Assembly: GCA_023229725.1 (NCBI GenBank)
Contig: JALNYR010000079.1
Span: forward strand, 1-11,262
Origin: Dehalococcoidia bacterium
GTDB taxonomy: Bacteria; Chloroflexota; Dehalococcoidia; GIF9; AB-539-J10
Length of the DNA stretch: 11,262 bases
Reading direction: 5' to 3'
Shown here: positions 1-6,031 of the stretch, in pieces
Numbering within the stretch: position 1 is the stretch's first letter
Layout: each line of letters begins with the position of its first letter
The notes under the pieces: generated by a model
What the model saw: only the letters and a program-made list of their open reading frames with translations
Databases searched by the model: none
What the model was told of the DNA's origin: nothing
Made by a program: the position numbers and the translations under genes

Positions 1-1
1 C

Positions 2-553
2 GAGGTGCTTGGGGCACGTCCGGACGCGGTGGTCGTTGCCACGGGCGCCCGCCCTCTCTCGCCGGACATCCCCGGGCTGAAGCGCGCGGGGGCGGTTGAG
101 GCCGGCGCCGTGCTCGATGGCTCGGTGCGGGTGGGCAGGCGGGTGGTCGTCATCGGTGGGGAACTCGTGGGATGCGAGACGGCGGAGTTCCTGGCCGAGC
201 ATGGCCGGATGGTCACCCTCGTGCGACGCGGCCCGGAGATGGCGACGAAGATAGGGCCGTCCCTGCGGCCGTTCGTGCTTGAAAGGCTCAGACAGAAGGG
301 CGTAACGATGCTCACCGGCGTGCGTTATGTCGAGGCACGACCTGCCGGACTCACGGTGGAGACGCTGGACGGACGTATGGTGTGGCTGGCTGCCGATACG
401 CTTGTGCTCGCGACGGGGTCGACAGGAGACGCGCGCCTCTACGATGCTCTGCGGGGCAAGGTAGCCGAGTTGTACGCGGTCGGCGACTGCGAGGGGCCGA
501 GGACAATCGGCGACGCCGTGAAAACCGGGTACGCCGCGGGCTGCCGCATCTAG
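2..553 (+). CDS. FAD/NAD(P)-dependent oxidoreductase, 2,4-dienoyl-CoA reductase type (C-terminal part, 5' end outside window)
   Basis: The reading frame is open from the window edge to a TAG stop at 551-553, so only the last 183 residues are seen. The text VVVATGARP followed by a second Rossmann fold (RRVVVIGG at about residues 46-53) and the terminal block LYAVGDCEGPRTIGDAV is the usual pyridine-nucleotide-disulphide reductase arrangement at the C-terminus of old-yellow-enzyme-like 2,4-dienoyl-CoA or enoate reductases. By family knowledge, electrons pass from NAD(P)H through FAD, an Fe-S cluster and FMN to an enoyl substrate; the FMN and Fe-S part would lie upstream of the window. Oddities: the second glycine of the GxGxxG nucleotide-binding motif is Glu (GGELVG, codon 161-163), and the residue usually acidic at the end of the next strand is Arg (VTLVRRG). 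The exact substrate cannot be told. It converges on the HD gene with a 12-bp gap and no visible terminator. Confidence 0.85.
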   Translation, partial: EVLGARPDAVVVATGARPLSPDIPGLKRAGAVEAGAVLDGSVRVGRRVVVIGGELVGCETAEFLAEHGRMVTLVRRGPEMATKIGPSLRPFVLERLRQKGVTMLTGVRYVEARPAGLTVETLDGRMVWLAADTLVLATGSTGDARLYDALRGKVAELYAVGDCEGPRTIGDAVKTGYAAGCRI

Positions 554-565
554 GGTGGGCAGTCT

Positions 566-1132
566 CTACAGGCCGATTCTCTCCCTCACCTCTCGCATGC
601 CCAGGATGGCATCGGAGACGAGGTCCTGGAGAGGAACCCCGAGCATCTCGGCGCCCTTCTCAATGACCGGGCGGTTGACGCCCGCGGCGAAGGACTTGTC
701 CTTCCATTTCTTCATGACCGACTTCGCTTCCATGTCGGCCACGCTCTTCGAGGGTCGCACCAGCGCGGCAGCGGTGATGAGACCCGTGAGCTCCTCCGTG
801 GCGTAGAGCGTCTTCTCGAGGATAGTGGTCGGCTCCTCGTCCGTGCACAGGCCCCAGCCGTGGGAGACGGCGGCGTGGGTGTACTCCTCCGGCCAGCCGC
901 GCTCCTGGAGGATCTCCCTCATCTTCTTGCAGTGCTGCTGGGGGAATCGTTCGTAGTCAAGGTCGTGAATCAGGCCGACGATGGCCCACTTCTGTTCGTC
1001 CTCTCCGTGCTTCCGCGCCATGAACCGCATGACGCCTTCCACGGCGTAGGCGTGCTTCAGCAGGCTGTCGGTCTTGTTGTACTCCTTCAGTAGAGCCAGA
1101 GCCTCGTCATACGAAGGGGTGTGTGCTTCCAT
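566..1132 (-). CDS. HD-domain protein (predicted metal-dependent phosphohydrolase)
   Basis: A 188-residue soluble protein. HD-superfamily metal ligands are visible: H27 in LLKHAYAVE, the H56-D57 pair in GLIHDLDYE, and later histidines at 67, 86 and 91 (AAVSHGW). By family knowledge these bind one or two divalent metals and hydrolyse phosphate esters or nucleotides; the substrate here is unknown. The frame stays open upstream to 1351, but ATG at 1132 is chosen because GGGAGG sits 7 nt before it and because the upstream residues are low-complexity and would overlap the start of the divergent MFS gene. A promoter is proposed at 1175-1204. The stop lies 12 bp from the end of the convergent reductase gene. 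No neighbour suggests a pathway. Confidence 0.85.
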   Translation of the reverse strand: MEAHTPSYDEALALLKEYNKTDSLLKHAYAVEGVMRFMARKHGEDEQKWAIVGLIHDLDYERFPQQHCKKMREILQERGWPEEYTHAAVSHGWGLCTDEEPTTILEKTLYATEELTGLITAAALVRPSKSVADMEAKSVMKKWKDKSFAAGVNRPVIEKGAEMLGVPLQDLVSDAILGMREVRERIGL

Positions 1133-1174
1133 GCAAACGCCTCCCGGCCACGGTAATCTGAATCTCGAACACAG

Positions 1175-1204
1175 ACTATAGACGGAAAGGGCCTTTGCAG
1201 GCAA
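1175..1204 (-). promoter_or_regulatory. Predicted sigma70-type promoter of the HD gene
   Basis: Read on the minus strand, TTGCCT (-35, at 1199-1204) is followed after 18 bp by TATAGT (-10, at 1175-1180). The inferred start near 1168 gives a leader of about 36 nt to the ATG at 1132, with the GGGAGG ribosome site inside it. The call rests on hexamer similarity and spacing only. Confidence 0.45.
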
Positions 1205-1239
1205 CACTGCGGCGGTCGATGCCGGTGGACGCACGATGC

Positions 1240-1245
1240 TAGAAT
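1240..1245 (+). promoter_or_regulatory. Possible -10 element of the MFS gene
   Basis: TAGAAT lies 11 nt before the MFS start codon at 1257. There is no convincing -35 hexamer 16-18 bp upstream. If it is used, the transcript would begin only a few bases before the ATG, which would fit the missing Shine-Dalgarno sequence. Weak evidence. Confidence 0.25.
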
Positions 1246-1256
1246 AGCTCGCTTCG

Positions 1257-2456
1257 ATGTCACAGAAACGCGCCCGACCGTCCTCCCGGGGCGAGAGCCG
1301 GGCAATCGGATCGTCGTTGGGGCGGTCGCGTGTCGCGTTCTGCGCCGCCACGTTTCTCTTCTTTGCCTCGCTCTATGTGTTCGTTCCGATTCTGCCCGTC
1401 TACGCGGAATCGATTGTCGACAACCTGGCTCTCGTCGGCGTCATAATCGCGTCCTACGCATTGCCTCAACTGCTGTTCCGCATCCCCATGGGAGTGTACT
1501 TCGACGCATCGACGAAACGTAAGCCCATTGTCGTCTTCAGCATGCTGATGTGCGTCGGCGGCGCAGTGGGACTCGCCTTCGCTCATAGTGGAGGGACATT
1601 GTTCCTGGGCCGGGCGATGACCGGTGTTGGCGCGGCGGGGTGGGTGGCATTCACCACGTTCTTCACGGGTTACTACCCGCAATCGGGCTCTGCGCGGGCC
1701 CTTGGCACCATCAACGCAGTGGGGCAGGCGGCCATAGTGGTGGCGACCGGGCTTGGGGGCCTGCTGGCGGATGCGGGAGGCTATCGCACGGTGTTCCTGG
1801 TAGCCGCCGGGCTCGCCGCGCTGGGTGTTCTGGCGCTTGCGTTCGCACATGAGCCAGCCATGGCCGTGAGGGAACGGTCGAGCGGCGACCTTGCCCGCGT
1901 CGCCACCGCTCCCCTGCTGGTGGCGAGCGGCGTCATGGCCGTGCTGCTGCAGTTTGCGACCTTCTCCGGCACCTTCGGCTTCATCCCATCCTACGGCGCG
2001 AGCATCGGGGCGAGCAACAGCCAGTTGGGCGTCATCACCATGGTCACCCTCGCCGCCTCCGCAGCCGCGGCGGTTGCCTCCGTGAGAGTGGCGGAGCGGG
2101 TCGGCTATCCGGCGGCCCTCAGCCTTGGCGCGGCGCTCCTGGGTGGGACGCTCCTGCTGGTGCCGTACACCACGACGCCGGAGATGCTGACGCTGGTGCA
2201 GCTCGTCAGTGGCCTGGGGCGAGGCACCCTCACGACGCTGCTCATGGCTCTGAGCATACGAGCGGCCCCCGCCGGCGCCCGCGCCACCGCGATGGGCGTG
2301 TACCAGGCGGTGTATGCCATCGGTATGCTGGCAGGACCATTGGTCTCCGGCATGGTCGCCGACAGCCTTGACTTCGATGCCGTCTTCCGGCTCAGTGCGG
2401 TGCTGGCCCTCGCCATAGTGGTGGTCGCCCAGCACCCCGTTGTGCGTCGAGCGTAG
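1257..2456 (+). CDS. Major facilitator superfamily (MFS) transporter
   Basis: A 399-residue protein with about 12 hydrophobic segments in two halves (roughly residues 26-48, 56-77, 92-110, 115-137, 147-169, 176-197, then 218-240, 257-277, 286-303, 308-333, 345-367, 375-391), the usual MFS size and plan. The loop between segments 2 and 3 reads GVYFDASTKRKP (79-90), a variant of the MFS motif A. The N-terminal 25 residues are basic and the central loop (198-215) is hydrophilic. By family knowledge this is an inner-membrane secondary transporter, often a drug or metabolite exporter; the substrate cannot be told from sequence. ATG 1257 is the first start before the hydrophobic region, but no ribosome-binding site precedes it. 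It diverges from the HD gene across 124 bp and is followed by a hairpin-rich gap. Confidence 0.92.
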   Translation: MSQKRARPSSRGESRAIGSSLGRSRVAFCAATFLFFASLYVFVPILPVYAESIVDNLALVGVIIASYALPQLLFRIPMGVYFDASTKRKPIVVFSMLMCVGGAVGLAFAHSGGTLFLGRAMTGVGAAGWVAFTTFFTGYYPQSGSARALGTINAVGQAAIVVATGLGGLLADAGGYRTVFLVAAGLAALGVLALAFAHEPAMAVRERSSGDLARVATAPLLVASGVMAVLLQFATFSGTFGFIPSYGASIGASNSQLGVITMVTLAASAAAAVASVRVAERVGYPAALSLGAALLGGTLLLVPYTTTPEMLTLVQLVSGLGRGTLTTLLMALSIRAAPAGARATAMGVYQAVYAIGMLAGPLVSGMVADSLDFDAVFRLSAVLALAIVVVAQHPVVRRA

Positions 2457-2552
2457 GCGGATGCGGCGGCGTCCCGGCGTTGCGCCGGAGCGACTGCACT
2501 ACCGCGACCGGAGCAACCCGGGTTCCGGCGGGTGTACCACCCATCTTGACAG

Positions 2553-2571
2553 CACCGGAGCGAGTCCGGTG
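2553..2571. terminator. Candidate hairpin, possible terminator
   Basis: A perfect 7-bp stem CACCGGA/TCCGGTG with a 5-nt loop GCGAG, the strongest looped hairpin after the MFS stop codon. It lacks a T-tract on either side, so intrinsic termination is uncertain; a rho-dependent or bidirectional end is possible. Confidence 0.3.
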
Positions 2572-2614
2572 TGTCGCGTCCGGCGGCGCCGCAAGACTCC
2601 ATTCACGAGTGAGG

Positions 2615-2630
2615 CGAAGCAGCTGCTTCG
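2615..2630. repeat. Perfect 16-bp palindrome
   Basis: CGAAGCAGCTGCTTCG is exactly its own reverse complement. It lies 27 bp beyond the stop of the DUF401 gene, on the downstream side. It could be a dimeric protein-binding site or part of a transcript end; no target is known. Confidence 0.5.
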
Positions 2631-2656
2631 ATGCCCGGCCGTGCTGAGGAGGGGCT

Positions 2657-3859
2657 TCAGGCGACCAGATAGACGAGGATAGCAATCAAGGCCACAGCGG
2701 TGAGTGGCGGCAGGATGAGGCGGTAGACGTCAGCGAGACGAGCCTGGAAGTACTCCACGGTGAGGACAAGGCAGAGGTGCAGCGGCGAGGCCTTGTAGCC
2801 GACCATGCCGCTCACGAATGCCAGGAACAGTGCCACTCCGCTGAGGCCATCGCCATTGCCCATGAAGGGCAGGAGCAGCGGAAACGAGATGCCGACGAAT
2901 GCTACTGACAGCCCGGTGGCGAAACCGATGAGCATGGGCAAGATGACCAGCATGACGGCGGGCGGCACGCCCAGGGCCGACAGGTCGCCAAACAGCGCAT
3001 AGGCGGCGCCGGATTCCTCGACAATCGCCTTATAGAGCATCACCGCGAACAGCAGGAAGAGGATTCTGCCGTTGAGAGCGTATCGGATGGCCTTCCGCGC
3101 TTCCACTCTGGAGACTCGCTGTTGCACGACGAGCAGAGCGAGGACGAGGACGAATGCGAAGAAGGCCTCCAATCCCGCGATGACGAGGCCGACCAGGACG
3201 ATGACGGGCCAGGCGGCGCGCACGAGTTCGACCAGAAACGCGCGCCCGGTCAGGTGCTCGGTCCGTTCGCAACTGGCGCGCCTCAGGAGCCGCCAACTCA
3301 TGACAGCGCCGCACGCTGCCAGGAGCGGGATGGACGGCAGCATGGTGGTCACGACGGTGCCCAGCGGGACCGCGAGGACCACGCTGGCGGCGACGACGGA
3401 AGGATAGACGGGAACGGAGGCCTCCCACAGGTGCCGGAACCAGAAGTTCACGAATGTCGACTGGGCGGGCGAGAGGCTAAGCCGCTGGCAGAGGCCCTTG
3501 ACGGCAGTGGCGGACACGAGTGCGCCGCCGGGCATCGGAACCAGGCCGATTATGGCCGGCACGAGGTGCAGAGCCGCCTTCGGGCCGACGGACTCCAGCG
3601 TGTGAGAGAGCCGCAGGAGGAGACCCTTTATCTCCATCAGCTTGCTGAGGGAGAGCGAGCAGAAGACGATGCCGATGAGCCGCCAGGTCGCGAGGCTCGT
3701 GACTGTCTGCAGCATCAGGGTCGGCGTCTGCAGCGGCGGCAGGATGAGCAGCGAGAGGACCAGACAACCCACGAACACCGCCAGCCCGGGCGCAAGCTTG
3801 AGCCGGAGGAGTATCAGGATGCCGGCGATGGAGAGCAGCAGTGCGACGGACGGACTCAT
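2657..3859 (-). CDS. DUF401-family multi-spanning membrane protein (copy A)
   Basis: A 400-residue, strongly hydrophobic protein with about ten membrane segments. Motifs match the DUF401 family (predicted integral membrane proteins, probably related to ion or organic-anion transporters): PMPGGALVSA at 108-117, NFWFRHL at 138-144, ILPMLIGFATGLS at 306-318 and SPLHLCLVL at 358-366. Motif-bearing stretches occur in both halves, as in transporters with two re-entrant loops; a transport role is inferred and no substrate can be named. It aligns without a gap to the neighbour at 4047-5258, about half the residues being identical by hand count. ATG 3859 is chosen because both copies begin MSPS-(V/L)-AL. 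The nearest purine-rich site, AGGAAGG, lies 13 nt upstream, which is further than usual. It has its own promoter and a leader of about 110 nt. Confidence 0.85.
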   Translation of the reverse strand: MSPSVALLLSIAGILILLRLKLAPGLAVFVGCLVLSLLILPPLQTPTLMLQTVTSLATWRLIGIVFCSLSLSKLMEIKGLLLRLSHTLESVGPKAALHLVPAIIGLVPMPGGALVSATAVKGLCQRLSLSPAQSTFVNFWFRHLWEASVPVYPSVVAASVVLAVPLGTVVTTMLPSIPLLAACGAVMSWRLLRRASCERTEHLTGRAFLVELVRAAWPVIVLVGLVIAGLEAFFAFVLVLALLVVQQRVSRVEARKAIRYALNGRILFLLFAVMLYKAIVEESGAAYALFGDLSALGVPPAVMLVILPMLIGFATGLSVAFVGISFPLLLPFMGNGDGLSGVALFLAFVSGMVGYKASPLHLCLVLTVEYFQARLADVYRLILPPLTAVALIAILVYLVA

Positions 3860-3979
3860 GGCAGGGGCCCGGCCTTCCTGGTTACCCCGGAAAGGCGACC
3901 CGAGCCGGAAGGACCGGCGTGCATCGCGGCACTATCGACTGCGGACACGTGTGAACTCGGAGAAGGTGACAACCGGGCA

Positions 3980-4008
3980 ATTATAGTCGATTGACATGCC
4001 GGCGGCAA
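3980..4008 (-). promoter_or_regulatory. Promoter of DUF401 copy A
   Basis: On the minus strand TTGCCG (4003-4008) and a consensus TATAAT (3980-3985) are 17 bp apart. The wider cassette 3967-4011, GCTTTGC-N18-CTATAAT-N8-TGTCA, repeats with identical spacing before copy B. The predicted start near 3973 lies about 114 nt before the ATG. The leader holds the palindrome ACACGTGT (3945-3952) and a small hairpin GCCGG/CCGGC (3904-3918). Confidence 0.6.
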
Positions 4009-4046
4009 AGCGAGGGCGAAGGATGGCGATGGGGCAGGGTGGGGAC

Positions 4047-5258
4047 CTACGCTCCGCCGAGCAGGAAGAACAGCAGGATCAGGCCGACGAGCACAGCCAC
4101 GGAGGGAGGGACCAGGAGCCGGTAGACGGAGGCCAGCCGCGCCTCGAAGTACTCCGCCGAGAGGACCAGGCACAGGTGCAGCGGCGAGAGCATGTAGCCA
4201 AGGCCGCCGGCGCCGTAGGCAAGCATGAGTGAAACGCCGTCGACGGCGCCTGCGGACACGAGGAACGGCACGAGCAGGGGAATGGAGATGCCGACCATCG
4301 CCGACGACAGTCCGGTCGAGAAACCGATGAGCATCGGCAGCACGATGAGGATGAGCGCGTGCGGCAGTCCCGCGGTCTGCATGTCGGCGAACAGCGCATT
4401 CGCCGCGCCCGAGGTATCGACGACATTCTTGAAGAGCATGACGGCATAGAGCAGTAAGATGATCTTCGGCCCGAATCCGTACTTGAGACCGTCTTTGACC
4501 TCCGGCCACGGCATTCGCTGCTGCAGTACCAGTGCAAGCACGGTGACGAAGAACGCCGGCGCGGCATCGAGGCCGGCAATGACCAGTGCGAACACCAGCA
4601 TGACCGGCCAGGCGGACCGGAAGAGCTGGCGCGGAATGTCCTCCTTACCGCGGCTGCTGCCGTCCGGCGCAGGCGCGTGGCGCAGGATGCGCCAGCTCAC
4701 GATGGAGCCGAAGAGGAGCATCAGCACCCACATGGGCGCGAGGTGCAGCAGCATGAACGAAAGGGGGACGGAGAGGATGACGCCGGCCATGATGACGCCG
4801 GGATAGACCGGGGTGCCGAACTCACACAGGTGGCGAAACCAGAAGTTGATGAAGGTTGCCTGGACGGGGGAGAGATGCAGCCTCCTGACGAGGTCCTTCA
4901 CGGCGGCTGCGGACACGACGGCTCCTCCGGGAAGGGGCATGAGCCCGATGGCGACCGGAGCGACGTGGATGGCCAGCTTCGGTCCGATGCCTTCGAGCGC
5001 GTTGGCCAGCCGGGTCAGCATGCCTCGCTTCTCCATCAGGCGGCTCATCATGAGGGCACAGATGACGATTGCGAGCAGTCGAAGGGTCTGCGGGTCCACC
5101 GCCGAGCGGAGCATGAGACGGGGCGTTTCCGCAGGCGGCAACGCGAGGAAGGACAGCAGGAGGCTGCCGCAGAAGACAGCACCGCCCGGGTGGACCTTGA
5201 CGCGAAGCAGCAGCAGCACGATGACAATGGAAATGAACAGAGCGAGGGAAGGGCTCAC
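4047..5258 (-). CDS. DUF401-family multi-spanning membrane protein (copy B)
   Basis: A 403-residue membrane protein and tandem paralogue of the gene at 2657-3859. Shared blocks at the same residue numbers are PLPGGAVVSA (108-117), NFWFRHL (138-144), VLPMLIGFSTGLS (306-318) and SPLHLCLVL (358-366). The least conserved stretch is the central hydrophilic loop (about 194-212). Start is GTG at 5258, supported by AGGAG 8 nt upstream and by the MSPS N-terminus common to both copies. The gap to copy A is 187 bp and contains copy A's promoter, so the two can be expressed separately. A role as a secondary transporter is inferred from membrane topology and family; no substrate is suggested by the neighbours. 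Confidence 0.87.
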   Translation of the reverse strand: MSPSLALFISIVIVLLLLRVKVHPGGAVFCGSLLLSFLALPPAETPRLMLRSAVDPQTLRLLAIVICALMMSRLMEKRGMLTRLANALEGIGPKLAIHVAPVAIGLMPLPGGAVVSAAAVKDLVRRLHLSPVQATFINFWFRHLCEFGTPVYPGVIMAGVILSVPLSFMLLHLAPMWVLMLLFGSIVSWRILRHAPAPDGSSRGKEDIPRQLFRSAWPVMLVFALVIAGLDAAPAFFVTVLALVLQQRMPWPEVKDGLKYGFGPKIILLLYAVMLFKNVVDTSGAANALFADMQTAGLPHALILIVLPMLIGFSTGLSSAMVGISIPLLVPFLVSAGAVDGVSLMLAYGAGGLGYMLSPLHLCLVLSAEYFEARLASVYRLLVPPSVAVLVGLILLFFLLGGA

Positions 5259-5293
5259 CGGCGAGGCTCCTGCGTGGACATGACAGACCCGGC

Positions 5294-5322
5294 ATTATAG
5301 ACCTGCGCATTCGTTCGCGCAA
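5294..5322 (-). promoter_or_regulatory. Promoter of DUF401 copy B
   Basis: On the minus strand TTGCGC (5317-5322), 17 bp, then a consensus TATAAT (5294-5299). The cassette 5281-5325 has the same GCTTTGC-N18-CTATAAT-N8-TGTCA layout as before copy A. The predicted start near 5287 gives a short leader of about 28 nt, which includes the AGGAG ribosome site. Confidence 0.6.
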
Positions 5323-5449
5323 AGCAGAGGAGGCGCGGCATTCCCGGAGATGTCGGGTGTCTGTCGGAGGGAAGCACGGTGCCGTACTATGGTGGTGAGG
5401 GCGCCGGTCGACCAGAATTGAACGCCCGAGACCGGGAAGGGAGACGACG

Positions 5450-5989
5450 TTGACTGAGGTGCGAAGGGACGACGAACGGCTTCCGCGTATCGAGCGTGAG
5501 CAGCCTGAGCTACCGGAGGGCTGGACCGAGCTGCGCAAAGCGAAGGCATCGGCCAAGACGGGCTGGACGTACTACCGGGAGCTTGTGAAGCTGCTGCACA
5601 GGGAGCTTGGCGAGGAACAGACGGCCCGCCTCATCTGCAAGCTCATGAAAGGGATGGCCCACCGGTACTTCGATGCGTCGATGCAGAAGTTCGGCATCGA
5701 AGGGGACGACGCGTGGGCGCTGGCCGGTTACTTCAAGCTGGCGACCGGAGATGTGGTCGGCTACAAGGCGGAACTCATCCAGGAGGGACCGAAGAAGGTC
5801 GTCTACCGGCTCTATCCTCCGTGCCTGTGGTTCCCGGACCTCGACATACCGCCCGCCTTCTGCCTTGCCGAGGACTGCTTTGAGGAAGAGGTGGCGCGCA
5901 CGCACAACCCGAAGGTGAAGGTGTACTGTCGCGCACTGCTCACGTGGGGCGACCCGTACTGCGAGACGGTCTTTGAGGAAGTCGACTGA
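5450..5989 (+). CDS. L-2-amino-thiazoline-4-carboxylic acid hydrolase-like protein
   Basis: A 179-residue soluble protein with no signal peptide or membrane segment. The C-terminal half carries the pattern I associate with the ATC hydrolase-like family: VYRLYPPC (C125), FCLAEDC (C138, C143), HNPKVKV (152-158), then WGDPYC (G167, D168, C171). In that family a cysteine-bearing enzyme opens a thiazoline ring to give S- or N-carbamoyl-cysteine, but most members are uncharacterised, so the reaction here is not established. The N-terminal 25 residues are charged and poorly conserved-looking. The start is TTG at 5450: AAGGGAG lies 6 nt before it, while the next in-frame candidate (GTG 5459) is too far from that site. 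It is transcribed away from DUF401 copy B across 191 bp; I see only a poor promoter (TACTAT at 5385-5390, no good -35). Confidence 0.6.
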   Translation: MTEVRRDDERLPRIEREQPELPEGWTELRKAKASAKTGWTYYRELVKLLHRELGEEQTARLICKLMKGMAHRYFDASMQKFGIEGDDAWALAGYFKLATGDVVGYKAELIQEGPKKVVYRLYPPCLWFPDLDIPPAFCLAEDCFEEEVARTHNPKVKVYCRALLTWGDPYCETVFEEVD

Positions 5990-5996
5990 ACGGTCA

Positions 5997-6031
5997 GCGC
6001 CCGGCAACAGAAAGGCGTTACTGGCCGGCGC
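5997..6031. terminator. Weak candidate bidirectional hairpin between convergent genes
   Basis: GCGCCCGGC (5997-6005) can pair with GCCGGCGC (6024-6031), 8 bp with one bulged C and an 18-nt loop. It lies between the hydrolase-like stop (5989) and covers the kinase stop (6018-6020). No T-run is present, so it may not be functional. Confidence 0.22.

Larger units (their letters stand above)
2457..2656. other. Gene-free, hairpin-rich intergenic region between convergent genes
   Basis: These 200 bp separate the ends of the MFS gene and the DUF401 gene. I see no credible gene; a weak open frame here is arginine-rich and overlaps the neighbours. It holds a run of inverted repeats: 2474-2488 (6-bp stem CCGGCG, 3-nt loop), 2508-2528 (CCGGA/TCCGG, 11-nt loop), 2530-2542 (GGGTG/CACCC, 3-nt loop), 2553-2571 (7-bp stem), the self-complementary CGGCGCCG at 2584-2591, and a 16-bp palindrome at 2615-2630. 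CCGGAGCRA occurs three times (2485-2493, 2508-2516, 2555-2563). No T-run follows any stem. It may end transcription from both sides, encode a structured RNA, or be a REP-like palindromic unit. Confidence 0.6.

Noticed and set aside
1133..1351. Longer N-terminus for the HD protein, starting at 1351
   Set aside because: It would add 73 non-conserved-looking residues, overlap the MFS start and ignore the strong GGGAGG before ATG 1132.
1260..2435. A 391-codon open frame antisense to the MFS gene
   Set aside because: Its product is rich in His, Gln, Arg and Gly with no fold or motif; it mirrors the third-codon GC bias of the real gene on the other strand.
2470..2600. Possible degraded tRNA or known riboswitch in the hairpin-rich region
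   Set aside because: The stems do not form a cloverleaf, no T-loop consensus is present, and I recognise no riboswitch core.
2440..2682. An 80-codon open frame in the intergenic region
   Set aside because: Arginine-rich, overlaps the ends of both neighbours, no ribosome site; the hairpins explain the region better.
3122..3994. A 290-codon open frame antisense to DUF401 copy A
   Set aside because: Highly charged, low-complexity translation opposite a well-supported membrane protein; it also runs through copy A's leader and promoter.
3991..3996. Perfect TTGACA on the plus strand
   Set aside because: No -10 hexamer 16-18 bp downstream and no plus-strand gene follows.
4677..5300. A 207-codon open frame antisense to DUF401 copy B
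   Set aside because: Charged, repetitive translation opposite a supported gene with no ribosome site.
5385..5390. TACTAT as the -10 of the hydrolase-like gene
   Set aside because: Four of six matches and no acceptable -35; not listed as a feature.
5406..5413. Palindrome GGTCGACC upstream of the hydrolase-like gene
   Set aside because: Only 8 bp, easily expected by chance at this GC content, and not repeated near other promoters here.
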